From Eleusine coracana subsp. coracana (Eukaryota; Streptophyta; Magnoliopsida; Poales; Poaceae), in contig CM064424.1 of the NCBI GenBank assembly GCA_032690845.1, positions 36,407,511 to 36,471,510 of the forward strand: a stretch of 64,000 nucleotides of DNA, given 5' to 3'. A program made the position numbers and the translations under genes. Below the pieces are notes generated by a model, which worked only from the letters and a program-made list of their open reading frames with translations, did no database searches and was not told where the DNA came from. Shown here in pieces: positions 45,673-57,252 of this stretch (the stretch's first letter is position 1; each line of letters begins with the position of its first letter).

Positions 45673-46786
45673 ATGCTATATTGCGAATGGGACCCCCTCA
45701 TTCGCAAAAGGACATTCATAAACTTACCAGCTGCATGGCAGCACTCAGTCGGTTTGTATCATGACTCGGCGTTCGAGGATTACCTTTTTTCTGGTTACTT
45801 AAGAAGCAAGAATCATTTATTTGGACTGATGACGCACAGAAATCCTTGGATGAATTTAAGGCTTATATTAGTGGTCCTCTAGTGTTAACCCCCCCAAAGC
45901 AAAAGGAGCCTTTGCAGCTGTACATCTCCGCAACCATACACGTGGTCAGCACTGTGCTGGCGGTGGAGCGGGCGGAAGATGGCAAGGCTCAAAAGGTGCA
46001 ACGACCGGTCTATTTCATCAGTGAGGTCTTATCAGAATCCAAGGTACAATATTTTCAGCTTCAGAAGTTAGTTTATGCATTACTAATGACATCTAGGAAG
46101 TTGAAGCACTACTTTGAGGATCATCCAATTTAGGTCCATATATCGTTCGGGCTGGGCGAACTACTGCACAACCGAGAGGCAACCGGAAAGATAGCCAAGT
46201 GGGCTGTCGAGCTTGGATCATATGATATCACCTTCAAACCTTGGGACGCGATCAAAGGTCAGGCTTTGTCCAACTTCATCGCCGAGTGGACAAAATGCGA
46301 ATTACCGCCCACCCCGCAAGAATTAAGCTATTGGTGAATGACGTTTGATGGTTCCTTACAACTGGAAGGCACCAGAGCAGGGGTTGTATTGACATCCCCT
46401 GATGGAGTAAGTTACAGTATGTTCTTCGAATGCATTTCCACGCGTCTAATAACACCGCAGAGTATGAAGCATTATTACATGGACTTCGGACAGCTGTATC
46501 ACACGGCGTCCAAAGAATTAGCATCTCTGGTGATTCGACATTAGTAATCAATCTAGTCACAAAGGAGTGGTGTTGTTCTCACAAGAGCATGATAGCTTAC
46601 TGCACTGAAGTTCGGAAGCTAGAAGACATGTTTGATGGCATCAAGTATAGACATGTCCTGCGCAAGTATAACAAAGAGGCGGACGAACTGGCCAAGCTTG
46701 GGTCCAGTAGATCTAGAATACCAGATGGAGTATTCCTCGCTGATTTACATAAGCCATCTGTACTACTCCAGCAAACTGTGGTGTAG
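45673..46786 (+). pseudogene. Tat-2 RNase H and archaeal-type RNase H
   Basis: First RNase H: LQLYISATIHVVSTVLAVER and VYFISEVLSESKVQYFQLQK (45900-46090). Second: MTFDGSLQLEGTRAGVVLTS near 46340, NNTAEYEALLHGLRTA near 46450, and YRHVLRKYNKEADELAKLGS near 46650-46710. The pair again marks the Tat lineage. Frame breaks at 46132 and near 46430. Confidence 0.9.
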
Positions 46787-46861
46787 TCGGTATCAAAGGA
46801 GGGAGCAACATCTCATGTAGCTGTTATTGAAGTAGATTGGCGCACTCCCTTCATTAAGTAT

Positions 46862-48072
46862 TTGGATCATGGCACATTACCAACCGACAAAGAAGAAGTC
46901 CTTCGCATCATTCGTAAGTCCCGGTCATATTGCATAGTTGATCATCTCTTATACAGGCAAAGTCCACACGAGATTTTGATGAAATGTCTGTCACAAGACA
47001 AGGGCGTAGCAATATTAGGGGACATTCATGTCGGCATATGCGGAAATCATGCGGGCCCATCCACGATCACGACCAAAGCAATGAGGCAAGGATTTTATTG
47101 GCCAACCGCTTGTGCCGACGTTAAGGATATTGTCCGAAAATGTGAAGGTTGTCAGTTTTTTGCTCGACAGACGCACATACCTGCCACTGGGCTCCAAAAC
47201 ATTCCCATAACTTGGTCGTTTCCTGTATGGGGTCTGGACATTGTCGGACCTTTCATGAAGGCTCAAGGTGGGTTTACTCACCTATTCGTGGTGGTGGACA
47301 AATTTTCCAAGTGAATTGAAGCAAAACCAGTCGGCAAGATCTCGACGAAGAAGGCCATTGAGTTTATGACTGACATAGTCACTCAGTTTGGTGCTCCGCA
47401 CAAGATAATCACTGACAATGGCAATCAATTCATGACCGAGGAGTTTAGAGATTTCGCGAGCCAAGTGGGCTTCAAGATCGGTTATGCTTCGGCCGCCCAT
47501 CCGCAGAGTAATGGCCAGGTCGAGAGGGCAAGTGGCCTCCTGCTTTCGGGAATTAAACCGCGCATATTTGAACGACTGGAAAAGTATGCTCGACATTGGG
47601 TTCAAGAGTTACCATCGGTGTTATGGGGTCTCAGAACCAATGTCAGTCGCGCCACGGGACACTCCCCTTTTTCTTTGGTTTATGGTTCAGAAGCAATGTT
47701 GCCGACCGAGGTGTTATTCGCTTCTCCACGTGTGATAGCATATGAAGAAAGTACATCCAATAAGCATAGGTGTGATGACCTACTATTGTTAGAAAAACAA
47801 CGACATGCCACTTTGATTCGGTCAGTGAAATACCAGCAAAGTTTGAGGCGTTATCATGACAAAAATGTCCAGACACGGGGCTTTTCGATTGGTGACTTGG
47901 TTTTGAAGCAAGTTTAGTCTACGGTTGGTAAACACAAGTTGTCGGCTCCATGGGAAGGACCTTTTATTGTAAAGGAAGTCACTCGGCCAGGTGCATACCG
48001 ATTGATGCGCGAAGATGGGTCGGACCTTCAAAGTTCATGGAACATATCACCGCTACGTCGTTTCTATGTTTA
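46862..48072 (+). pseudogene. Tat-2 integrase
   Basis: Zinc-binding HVGICGNHAGPSTITTKAMR / CEGCQFFARQ; catalytic core WGLDIVGPFMKAQGG, TDNGNQFMTEEFRDF and SNGQVERASGLLL; the Glu is kept (QVERA). A TGA lies after DKFSK (47312-47314) and a TAG after VLKQV (about 47915). The C-terminal part (KLSAPWEGPFIVKEV, RRFYV) ends with TAA at 48070. Confidence 0.92.
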
Positions 48073-48120
48073 ATTTTCATAGTTTTTGTAATCTGTTCAT
48101 TTTGGATCATTTAATTACAT

Positions 48121-48123
<3 letters not shown>

Positions 48124-48162
<39 letters not shown>
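48124..48162. repeat. (AT)n microsatellite
   Basis: About 39 bp of uninterrupted alternating A and T in the Tat-2 3' non-coding region. Confidence 0.95.
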
Positions 48163-48163
<1 letters not shown>

Positions 48164-48266
48164 TATGAAATGTCTATGGTTATTGTTCAAATCATGACTT
48201 TAATTCTGAAACTTGGTATCACTGCAACTCGTACATGTTGACCAAGCGAGTTACTTAGTCCCCAGG

Positions 48267-49953
48267 TGTAAGGACCGAAGGCGTACCGAGAGGGGGGGGG
48301 GGTGAATCGGTAAGCCGCTCATGACTCCAAATACTTCAATTTCACTACTTAAGTCTAACAAGATAAGGAAACCCAAACAAGTCTAGTAGGCCAAGACCCT
48401 ACACATGCTAGTGTTGATGATAAGATAAAATGCGGAAGCCAATCACACTAGCCTATGCAAGCCACAAGTCACCTTACTCATTAGAGCACACAAATGCGGA
48501 ATAGTAAAGAGAGGGTCAAGGAATGCTCATGATTTTTCCCGAGGTCACGGAAGGATGGCGCCTTCCCCTAATCCTCGTTGGACCACTCCCACCGGAGTCC
48601 CGGTCCCTCCCACCACCAAGTGGAGTTCTCGCCCACAAGCCCGCAATCACTCCTCGAGTAAAGACACGGTGTGCGTCACCGCTGCACAAAGCACAAGCTC
48701 GCCTCCCTCGAGAACCTATCAGACTCCCTGAGCTGGCACGGGCGCTCACTAGCGAGGCCCCTTCCAACGGCGGGCTCAAACCGTGTACAAACGTGTGACG
48801 GCCTTCACAACCGATCACGATAGGCTCGATCACCGACACCTAACCGGTCTAGGTCTCACTAGGGATCAAGAGTAACAATCTAGATCACACCCTCAAGGAC
48901 ACCCTAGCCTTAGATGTGCAAGATGCTCAAGCTACTCTTCTCTAGCACTCTCAAGATATGCAATATCTCCTCGTAGTGCTCTCCTCTTTTCCTCTTGGAC
49001 CTTACCAAATGCTCTCAAGTATTCCACTGTCCAAAAGAGGTCTCCTAGACCCCAGCAACAAAGTTATATAGGCTCCCAACCTTAAACTGGCCGTTGCTCC
49101 ACGAAATTGCCTTTCTGGACACACTGACTGGACTGTCCGGTCACTGCCTGACCAGACCGTCTGGTCACTCTGTAACGGCTCTCCTCAGCCATTGGCTTCC
49201 TCTGTCTAGGCAAATTCCTATATTGACCGGACTGTCCGGTCACTGGACCGGACCGTCCGGTCCACATTCTCTTCATTCCAGGAGCCTCCGCGAAATGCAC
49301 CTCTTCTGCCTCCCTGCACTCCTACTGACCGGACTGTCCGATCAACAGACCGGACCGTCTGTTCTGTATGGAGTCTCCTGCTGACAGAGTCCTGCTTCTC
49401 ACGCTAAGTCCTAGAAAACTCCCCATAGTGACCGTACAATCCGGTCTCCACTGACCCCTTTGTCCGGTCTCTATATCCAGAAGCTGAAACTTGTCATCCT
49501 CAGTTGACTTGGTTTCCCGGCTTCTCCGAACAACTCCTTGGCTTCTCCACTGTCACCTAGTGCTTGTGATTTCACCGAGCAATCTTGCACATCACTGACT
49601 AGACATGACCTAAGAGAATGACCTAGACCCCCTTGATAGTCCGATTTTTCCTATGGACTCAAAGCCCCAACAACTCCTCAAGTGTATCAAACACTTGCAC
49701 GATAGCTTGTTCTCCGCTTTGATCCATCTCCATCAACCGTTGGACTCCATCAAGTTCACAAGCCTCCATGCTTGCGGTCATTGTCATCAATCATCAATGA
49801 CACCATCATCCATATGATTTGCAATAGAGTTAAGAGATGATTCCTACAAAGACAACACTCGTGTAGATGTTAGCCCACAATTTCATAGTTGTCATCTATC
49901 ACCAAAACATCCATACCACGGGGATACAATCATCAATGGTCACGAAGCTTACA
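48267..49953 (-). repeat. Sire-2 3' LTR
   Basis: Minus strand TGTAAGC...CCTTACA. The purine tract reads as CTCCCCTTTTTT on the plus strand at 49956-49967. Palindrome doublets (plus coordinates of starts) at 49126/49150, 49225/49246, 49327/49348 and 49430/49453. Minus TATA at 49064-49070, 55 bp from the nearest palindrome. Confidence 0.93.
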
Positions 49954-50404
49954 ATCTCCCCTTTTTTGGTGATTGATAACAATCACTACTTAATTGAAAA
50001 ATTTCAATGAATAACCGTACTAAACAAGCTACACAAAGATCAAGGTGAACCATAACAACATATGAGAGAAATGCATAAGGTCCTACCCAATCAAACATCA
50101 TCTAGAGATATAAGGAAAAGAGTGAAGAGCATACTCTAGATGAAACATGCATGCATGTCATGGCAATATATTGAATGAAAGCATAAGGACATGCAATGCA
50201 AGGCATAAATGATGAGATGCAACAAGTTAGCATGGCAATGCATAAGAATTAAAAATAAGCATCCATCATCATGATATCATACACAGGCATATAAGATAAT
50301 AAATAAATACAAGCACTGCATATGAACAGGAAACAAACCAAATGAGATCAAAATGAGTGAAACTGAGGAAACACTAAAGGTCCTGGCTGCTGACCAGCCT
50401 GCCT

Positions 50405-51481
50405 CTAAGTAAGCTCCGTCATCTGAGTCACTAGAGCGGAAACAAGGGCCATCTGATGGCATTGAAGATCTGCCTGTCCTCTGATGAGCTCCATCATTTG
50501 ACGTCTGTCCTCTGACACACTCTGCATAAACTCTCCCAACCGTCCTGCTAGTGCTATCACTATGACAGTGTCCTCATACTGCAAACCTGTCGGCTGGGGA
50601 GGCGCTCCTGTGCTGGCTGACTCAGGAACCATCGTCTCTGGCTGAGCAAGCTGCTTATGAAGTACCGATGACTCCTCTCCTCCTCTCCTGTGTGCTGGCT
50701 AGAGGTAGTCTGGGATCCCCTGGGGACTCTAGGTGAGTAGCTGGTGGTCACCTCAAGGAAAGCATCGTACTACTCCTCCGTCACTAGGCCCATCCTCCTC
50801 AAGAGATAACAGATGTAGGGCTAGTAGACCAAGTGACGTCCTCCAACCCTCTCAGAAATGACCTCCTCTATCTCTCCAATGAAAAGGTCTGCTAAGTTGA
50901 AAGTCTGCCTCCTCAAGATGGCTGCTACAGCCCACTGGTGTAAGAGTGTGAACTCCTCTCTATAGCCAGATCGGGGAATGATAGTCCTAGTGACTATCAC
51001 TCTCACCACCTTGGCCTCTATAGTGAGTCTAGCAGGGCTTCTCTGAAAACCTAGAGTGTGGGGAGGTGGGAAAGCAATCGACACAAGGTCATCTGAAGGC
51101 AGCTTCCCTCCCTGAGGTCTGCGGGTTGTCTCCAGTGTATCGTAAGCACTCCTCTAAAGCTGGAAGTCTGAAGCCAGGAGTCCTAGGTGGGAGATCAGGT
51201 CCTCCCTGGTGACTCACTATGGCTGCCCTCTGAACAGGAACCAGAACTTTGAGCAGTCTCTGGCAACCCACAGCGTCACATAGAAGTCGAGGACCACGTC
51301 CTCCCTGAACCTAAGTGGAGAAGTGACTAGCTCAGCTAGTCCTGGCAGGTACGAGAAGTAGTGCTCCATGTCTATGCCTGTGGCCCTCCTCATGGTCTGG
51401 TAGGTGGTGTACTGCTGTGGTACAAGCACCCTGACTCTCGTCCTCAAGGCAACACAGCATCTCAAGCCCTCTCCTATCCTC
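50405..51481 (-). pseudogene. Sire-2 envelope-like ORF, partial
   Basis: Minus strand, same protein as 24067-26526: FREDVVLDFYVTLWVARDCS, IVTRTIIPRSGYREEFTLLH and ADLFIGEIEEVISERVGG are all clear. Stops differ in position from Sire-1; several CAG codons of one copy are TAG in the other. A TAG-TGA pair lies near 51205-51211. A TAG interrupts the VY/PYICYLL segment near 50825. Confidence 0.82.
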
Positions 51482-53041
51482 TGTTGGCACTTCCCAAGTG
51501 CCCCTTTTATATGTGAATATCACCCCAATTAGAGTATAATTGATACTAATTTAGGCCATTTACCTGTGATATTACATATATATTTGTATATGCATTGTTT
51601 TGGAGCTTTATTGCAGAAACAGGTAAAATTGGCTATTAAAGTGATGCTGGACAAGACAGGAGTCCAGAACCGACTAAAAGCATTGAAGAAGCCCAATGCG
51701 CCAATCAGCGCAGCTCATGAGCCGATCAGCACAAGGGTATTTTGGCCCACAGAAGTGACCAAGGCCCATTCCGATGGAAGTTTATATGATGTTTATGGAA
51801 GTTTATCTACGCAAGACACTTGAAGATATTTGCTTAGAAGATTTATGGAACTTCAAGATCTCGACGTGCGGTACAAGACTTTATCTCGAAGGAAAAGGCC
51901 CACATGGCAGCTGTGGAAGATAGAGGAACCGAATCGGAGCAGAAACCAGAGAGAACACGGCTTGCGTTGATCCGCGCAATCCTGCGCCGATCGGCGCAAC
52001 CAACTTATTTGCTAGAAACCGAGTCCTTCACGAGTAGAACCCCTATATATACTTGTAACCCCTAGCCGCGATGAGAACCCCGGGGGGAGGAGGCAACAGA
52101 GGGACAACAGATTTGTGAGTTAGAGCCACCGAGACTTGCCCTGTTAGAATAGATCTCTAGTTGAGTTTCAAGAACCATTGGTGTAAGAGTTGATCCGTCA
52201 AGGTAGGCCATCTCGACGGTGATGAATCTTACCCTATGTATCTCAAGGATGATTAAATATGTTGATGATGGTTTTGATGATTTGTCTATCTTGATTCTAT
52301 AATCATGCATGTGCTTATTCTCATTGCTTAGTTCTAGGCTATGTAAGTTGATATTATCTTAATCATGGTGATTAGGATAGTATTCAGACATTGTATTGAT
52401 TATGGTTGCTTGATGATGTCGGTAGTGTGGTTTAGCGGTGATAGCACTAAACCTGCGTAGCACTATTGGATAGTTGAGTAGGGTAAGATTCTCGCGTGAT
52501 TAAGGATTTCCTCTCGGCAGCGATAAATCGGGAGCCGCTCGGAAAGCAGGGTGGTCTTATTCATTATAGGTTTTCATTGATCCATGTAATTATCCATTAT
52601 GATGCTGTTTAATTAGACTATCTGGTTACGATCTTACTAGTAGATATCTGGCTACTCACCGAATAGTTTTAGCTTTGGCTTTAGCTTTGGCTTTGACTTG
52701 CACTCTAGTTCAACTTCACTGGTGTACCGATCGGCTCAACACCTGCGCCGATCGGCTCAACAACTTAGATCCGCAATAGTGCCGATCGGCTCAACCCTGT
52801 GCCGATCAGCGCAACAACAGAATTGTTGTTTGGCGCATCTTTGCGTTGGCTAGTCTCCCCTTCATACAACCTGAACTTGACAGTAGCCTTGATTAGATCT
52901 TTTACTGTTAACTTTGTTTAATTATCCCTAAGGTCTCAATGGTTCGATAATACCTTGGAATACTCTAAGGGAAAAAGTGCTACAACTGTACACCGTTCTC
53001 TTACGGTATATAAGTGGGTGCGTAGTAACGACCAACAAGCA
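51482..53041 (+). repeat. Athila-like 5' LTR (1560 bp)
   Basis: TGTTGGCACTTCC...ACAAGCA. TATA (TATATATA) at 52044, 47 bp after a palindrome doublet (51964 and 51984). Other doublets at 51698/51719, 52724/52745 and 52779/52799. Confidence 0.9.
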
Positions 53042-53049
53042 TATTTTTC

Positions 53050-53067
53050 TGGCGCCGTTGCCGGGGA
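53050..53067 (+). other. Athila-type primer-binding site
   Basis: TGGCGCCGTTGCCGGGGA, the characteristic Athila-lineage primer site, eight bases after the LTR. Confidence 0.93.
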
Positions 53068-53153
53068 CCATAGCAGGTTTTTAAACATTGTTTGATGTAT
53101 TAGTGTTTAGTCATTGTGCTTTACTTGTCTTTTTAGTACATATATGCTATTAA

Positions 53154-54526
53154 GTGAAATTAGCAGGTATGGACGGTCCTAAGTCAAACAAACCCTCTAA
53201 TTACACCGATGATCCAGAAAAGCTCTTATGCAAGAAGAGACTGGCGGAAAAGAGGAGCAAGTCACTTGGAGATTTAGCTGGAGAACCAGTCAGTGCCAGC
53301 CCTCGAGTATTATTCACAATTATAGATCCAGAAGCAGGAACGATGGCAGACTAGCCCTTGGTTAATAGTTTCAAGCCTCAATTGGATAAGGTTGTCAAGA
53401 CAGATTTCCAAGAAGCTCAAGATCATGCTCCAAATCAACTAGAGAGGTACATCGGATTAGTGGCACAACAACTATTCATAGGTTTGGAAGATCCCAATCA
53501 GCATCTGCAGCGCTTCCTTGAAGTCTATAGTACATTCAAAGTAGCAGGATTGACCAGAGATCAAGCACGTGTGCGGCTGTTCCCCTTCTCTCTAGTTGGA
53601 CGCCCTAAGCAATGGTATAATAGCTTGTAAAACACAGTAAAGACTGCATGGGAAACCTTAGCAGTTGCATTCTTAGCCAAATACTTCCCTCCTGGTAAGA
53701 CTCAAGCTTTGAAAAATAAGATTCTTGGATTTACGCAGAATATTGATGAGAGCATTGGAGAAGCTTGAGAGAGATACAATGAATATATGGATGCATGCCC
53801 TCATCATGGTCTTACAGTTGGTTAAACTATTGAGAGATTCTACGTGGGATTGAATATCCCCTCCTATCAACACTTAGATGCTTCAGCTGCGGGTTCATTC
53901 ATGTCAAAGACTCCCACTCAAGCTAAGGAATTGATCAAATTGCTAGTTGAAAATCAATCATGGGATAGTGAGAGAAGTTCAAGGAACCTACAACCTTCTA
54001 AAGGAGTAGCAAAGAGCATGATTGAGAGGACTCATGAAGACCTGGTTATGGATCGCCTTGATGCTATTCAAAGAAGGTTGCACAATAATTCTCATATCCC
54101 TAAGGAAGAGTCACTCAGGCTAGCAGAATCACACTCCACTTGTGATGAGTGTGGAGAATCTGGCCATGTGCAGAAAGATTGCCCTGAAGAGATGAAGATG
54201 CTAGAATATATAAAGAATAGTGGATGGAAACCCCAATATCTGCAACAAAGGAGTTCTTTCTCTCCTAGTTTGTCCATGCAAAACTCTATCCCACTTCGTC
54301 TCTAATTTCATGAGTTCTTTCAAGCTCAAGAAAAGATCAACAAAGGCAATCAAGCTAAATTCAAGGAGGTTGATCATGTTCTTGAAGGGATTAATGACAA
54401 GGTGATAGAAATTGGGAGCTCTAATGGGCAGATTTTGAAACATACCAAGATTATGGAGCAACAGATGGGATAGTTATCACAGGCCATTCAAGGCAACAAA
54501 GGGGTTATTCCTGGTAATACAATGTC
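53154..54526 (+). pseudogene. Athila-like gag
   Basis: A single frame with about six stops (TAG 53352, TAA 53628, TGA near 53766, TAA near 53823, TAA 54303, TAG near 54470) and no frameshift. The Gag core shows FRLFPFSL-like RLFPFSLVGRPKQWYNSL near 53570-53627 and FLAKYFPPGKTQALKNKIL near 53670-53720. A CCHC knuckle CDECGESGHVQKDCP lies near 54143-54187. The frame is interrupted at 54531 by the CRM relative and resumes at 57248. Confidence 0.88.
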
Positions 54527-54768
54527 TGCAGTGATGAGGACATCACCATACTGGATACGCACATATCATGACCTTCCCCAAGTTATAAGTCGTCACCAAC
54601 TCGGTCGCCGTGTTCATCTCGGATTCAGCCGATGCCCCTTCACGGTTTTGATGATATCTCTCACATCCGACGTCCAAACGAGGCGTTCTTTGATGCGTTG
54701 GAAAGGGGACGACAACGCCGTCGTTTTGCTTCTGGTCCTAGCTCCAGAAGGATCGTGAGTCATGCTGT

Positions 54769-56667
54769 GTGACCATGACAAGGTGCTATGCCACCTATTT
54801 TGGGCCAACTTGGCCATGTATCATGTTGGGCCTTAAGCCCATGTTGTGGGCGCCCCCCTGGTCGCCCCCAACCCTAGAACGCCCCTGGTTCCTACATAAA
54901 CTTAGTAGCCGCCGTCTTTTAGCTTTGAGTTTGTTTAGTTTAGTTTTGTTTCTGGTCCTAGCTACTAGTGAGTTTACAGGTTTTGCTCTCTTTTGGTGGA
55001 ATGATCTTTGCAATACTAATGCTGCTATACCTGCCACTTGGCCTGTTTTGAAACAACACATGAAATCTCGTTTTGTTCCTCCTTATTACCAACGTGATTT
55101 ACGTTTGAAATTACAATCTTTAACACAAGGTAGTAAAACAGTAGAGGAATATTATCAGGACTTGCTTATTGGTTTAGCACGTTGTGATATACATGAAGAT
55201 GATGTTGAAACTAGTGCTAGATTTTTTGGTGGTTTGAACCATGATATCCAGAATATTGTTGACTATAAAGAGTGGAATAGGTTCAGCCAATTGTATCATA
55301 TTGCTCTTAAGGCTGAACGAGAAGTACAGGGATGCCTTCCACATCAATCTTGCAGGTCCAACACTGAGCAATCTCTCCAACAACGCACTGGAGTAGAGAA
55401 CTTGAAGAGTCATGTTGCTAAGCCACCAACAACAACTCTTCCACTTGCACCTACTTCTGAAGCGCAATCGTCTAGTGTGCAGCACCAATACCAGAAGAAG
55501 ATTACTACTTCCGGTGCTAGGAGTGGCTCCTCCACCACCATTATTTGCCACCGCTGCAAGGGCATGGGACATGTCATGAAGGATTGCCCTAGTCGTCATG
55601 CTTTTATCACTACTGCTGATGGGTATGAAAGTTGTAGTGATGTTGAAGATGAATTTGCTCGTATGCCTAACCTTGTTACAGATTCGACGGAGGAGCAGGA
55701 GACTACCGCCATTGATTTCATTGCTTCCACTGCGGGCTTTCCTAGCCTCATTGTACAGTGTGTGTTGACCACTCAGGTGGGACAAGAGGAAGAACAACAA
55801 CGCAACAATTTATTCTATATGTACCTCATTGTCGCGGACCACCGTGTTCTCACCATCATTGATACTGGGAGCTGTAACAACTTGGTAAGTTCTAATTTGG
55901 TAAGCAAGCTTGGCTTGACCACGCATGCACTACATCAGCCCTACCACATCAAATGGTTCAATAATAGTGGTACGGCACAGGTAACTCGATCACCACGCAT
56001 ACACTTTTCCGTAGGTTCTTATCAAGACTCTGCTGATTTTCATGTTGTACCTATGCAAGCATGTTCGCTTTTATTAGTCCGTCTATGGGAATATGATACA
56101 GATGCTGCCCACCATGGTAGAACTAATACATATACTTTCATGCATAAGGATAGGAATATTACTTTGCGTCCGTTATTGCCTGCTGATATTAGAAATCATT
56201 TTAAACTGCTTGCTCGAAATACTAAAAATAAACATGACAACAAACAACTTTCTGATGTTAAACATAAGGCTATTCAGTTAAAGGGAGGTGCTTTTCTTGC
56301 TATGACATCTACTGTTGCTGAACTTTGTGATAATCATGATGCACCTTGCTATACTATGATTTGTCGTGATATATCTTCTATCGATGATCATGTATTTTAT
56401 ACATTGCATGCTGCTAGTACTAACCTTTTGCAGGAGATTGATGATGAGATAGAGTCGAGGGCATCTCCAATTCAAGAAGGGGAGGATGATGAGGTCATCA
56501 CCATGCTAGATACGCGCATATCATGGCCTTCCCCAAGTTACAAGTCGTCACCAACTCGATCGTCGCGTTCATCTCGGATTCAGCCGACGCCCCTTCACGG
56601 TTTTGATGATATCTCCCACATCCGACGTCCAAACGAGGCGTTCTTTGATGTGTTGGAAAGGGGATGA
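54769..56667 (+). CDS. Chimeric LTR-gag-protease-tail ORF (632 aa)
   Basis: The open frame begins inside the broken 5' LTR, so the first 66 or so residues are LTR-derived and include a hydrophobic run (LLALSLFSLVLFLVLA) created by the junction. Then the CRM-type Gag core (SEFTGFALFWWNDLCN; LTQGSKTVEEYYQDLL; FFGGLNHDIQNIVDYK), a CCHC knuckle CHRCKGMGHVMKDCP, protease IIDTGSCNNLVS, and after the internal deletion the pol tail, ending with TGA in the 3' LTR. Openness over 632 codons is notable, but the N-terminus is an accident of the deletion and there is no evidence that it is expressed. Confidence 0.75.
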   Translation: MTMTRCYATYFGPTWPCIMLGLKPMLWAPPWSPPTLERPWFLHKLSSRRLLALSLFSLVLFLVLATSEFTGFALFWWNDLCNTNAAIPATWPVLKQHMKSRFVPPYYQRDLRLKLQSLTQGSKTVEEYYQDLLIGLARCDIHEDDVETSARFFGGLNHDIQNIVDYKEWNRFSQLYHIALKAEREVQGCLPHQSCRSNTEQSLQQRTGVENLKSHVAKPPTTTLPLAPTSEAQSSSVQHQYQKKITTSGARSGSSTTIICHRCKGMGHVMKDCPSRHAFITTADGYESCSDVEDEFARMPNLVTDSTEEQETTAIDFIASTAGFPSLIVQCVLTTQVGQEEEQQRNNLFYMYLIVADHRVLTIIDTGSCNNLVSSNLVSKLGLTTHALHQPYHIKWFNNSGTAQVTRSPRIHFSVGSYQDSADFHVVPMQACSLLLVRLWEYDTDAAHHGRTNTYTFMHKDRNITLRPLLPADIRNHFKLLARNTKNKHDNKQLSDVKHKAIQLKGGAFLAMTSTVAELCDNHDAPCYTMICRDISSIDDHVFYTLHAASTNLLQEIDDEIESRASPIQEGEDDEVITMLDTRISWPSPSYKSSPTRSSRSSRIQPTPLHGFDDISHIRRPNEAFFDVLERG

Positions 56668-57247
56668 CGACGCCATCGTTTTGTTTCTGGTCCTAGCTCC
56701 AGAAGGGTCGTGAGTCATGCTGTGTGACCATGACAAGGTGCTATGCCACCTATTTTAGGCCAACTTGGCCATGTATCATGTCGGGCCTTAAGCCCATGTT
56801 ATGGGCGTATCGCTGGTCGCTCCCAACCCTAGGACGCCCCTGGTTCCTACATAAACTTAGTAGCCGCTGTCTTTTAGCTTTGGGTTTTGTTTAGTTCAGT
56901 TTTCCAGAGAGAAACTTGATCGAGTTATTGTAACTGTGGCGATAAGTCCTTTTACAGTAATCCAGGGCCCCTGTTCTTGTTCTACACAACTGTGCCGATT
57001 AGTCCTTTTGTGTTCAGAGCTTGAACCTCTTCTTGTGATTCGCTTCATCCATATTTGCAATTTCAGATTGCGTGTTTATCCTCTCTTGCTTGTGTTCTCG
57101 ATTTTGCTTGCAGGAACAATCAAGTTGTGCTTGGTGTAACGGTTGCGGGGTTGGATCGTGTCTGATTCAAACCGGGTCATCAACGCCAAGTTCCCAAATT
57201 CGAGTTTATCCCCTTACCTCTCGGAAGATCAGGCCATATCTACATCA
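56487..57247 (+). repeat. 3' LTR of the deleted CRM relative (761 bp)
   Basis: TGATGAGGTCATC...CTACATCA. Its first 180 bases code for the pol tail. The 5' partner (54532-54955) differs at roughly 5 percent of positions by eye. Confidence 0.9.
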
Positions 57248-57252
57248 TGCAG

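Larger units (their letters stand above)
34819..48266 (+). mobile_element. Tat-2: Ty3/gypsy Tat-lineage element, split by a CRM element
   Basis: Order: LTR (34888-35236), primer-binding site, gag (split at 36755 by CRM), protease, RT, RNase H, second RNase H, integrase. The aRH after RNase H and the TTGGCACGCC primer site match Tat-1, but the LTR is much shorter (349 bp). The 3' LTR is absent: a Sire copy begins at 48267. Frames are broken repeatedly. Confidence 0.88.
48267..51481 (-). mobile_element. Sire-2: second copy of the Sire element, truncated
   Basis: Minus strand: envelope-like frame (51481-50405), 3' spacer, polypurine tract, then a complete 1687-bp LTR (49953-48267). It matches Sire-1 in LTR, palindromes and envelope-like protein. 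The interior is cut at the point corresponding to Sire-1 position about 24715, where the Athila 5' LTR begins. It abuts the Tat-2 end at 48266, before any Tat-2 3' LTR. Confidence 0.9.
54532..57247 (+). mobile_element. Deleted CRM relative (gag-protease only)
   Basis: Bounded by TGCAG at 54527-54531 and 57248-57252. The 3' LTR is 761 bp (56487-57247). The 5' LTR stops after about 425 bp and is joined to the middle of gag, so the LTR remainder, primer site and gag start are lost. A second deletion removes RT, RNase H and integrase: the protease region runs in frame straight into the pol tail (IQEGEDDE) and the 3' LTR. It resembles non-autonomous centromeric elements known in rice. Confidence 0.9.

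Noticed and set aside
48124..48162. AT repeat as a promoter element
   Set aside because: A plain microsatellite in a non-coding part of Tat-2, with nothing to link it to transcription.
54790..54990. Signal peptide on the 632-codon ORF
   Set aside because: The hydrophobic run comes from LTR sequence and copied filler at a deletion junction, so it is not an inherited feature.
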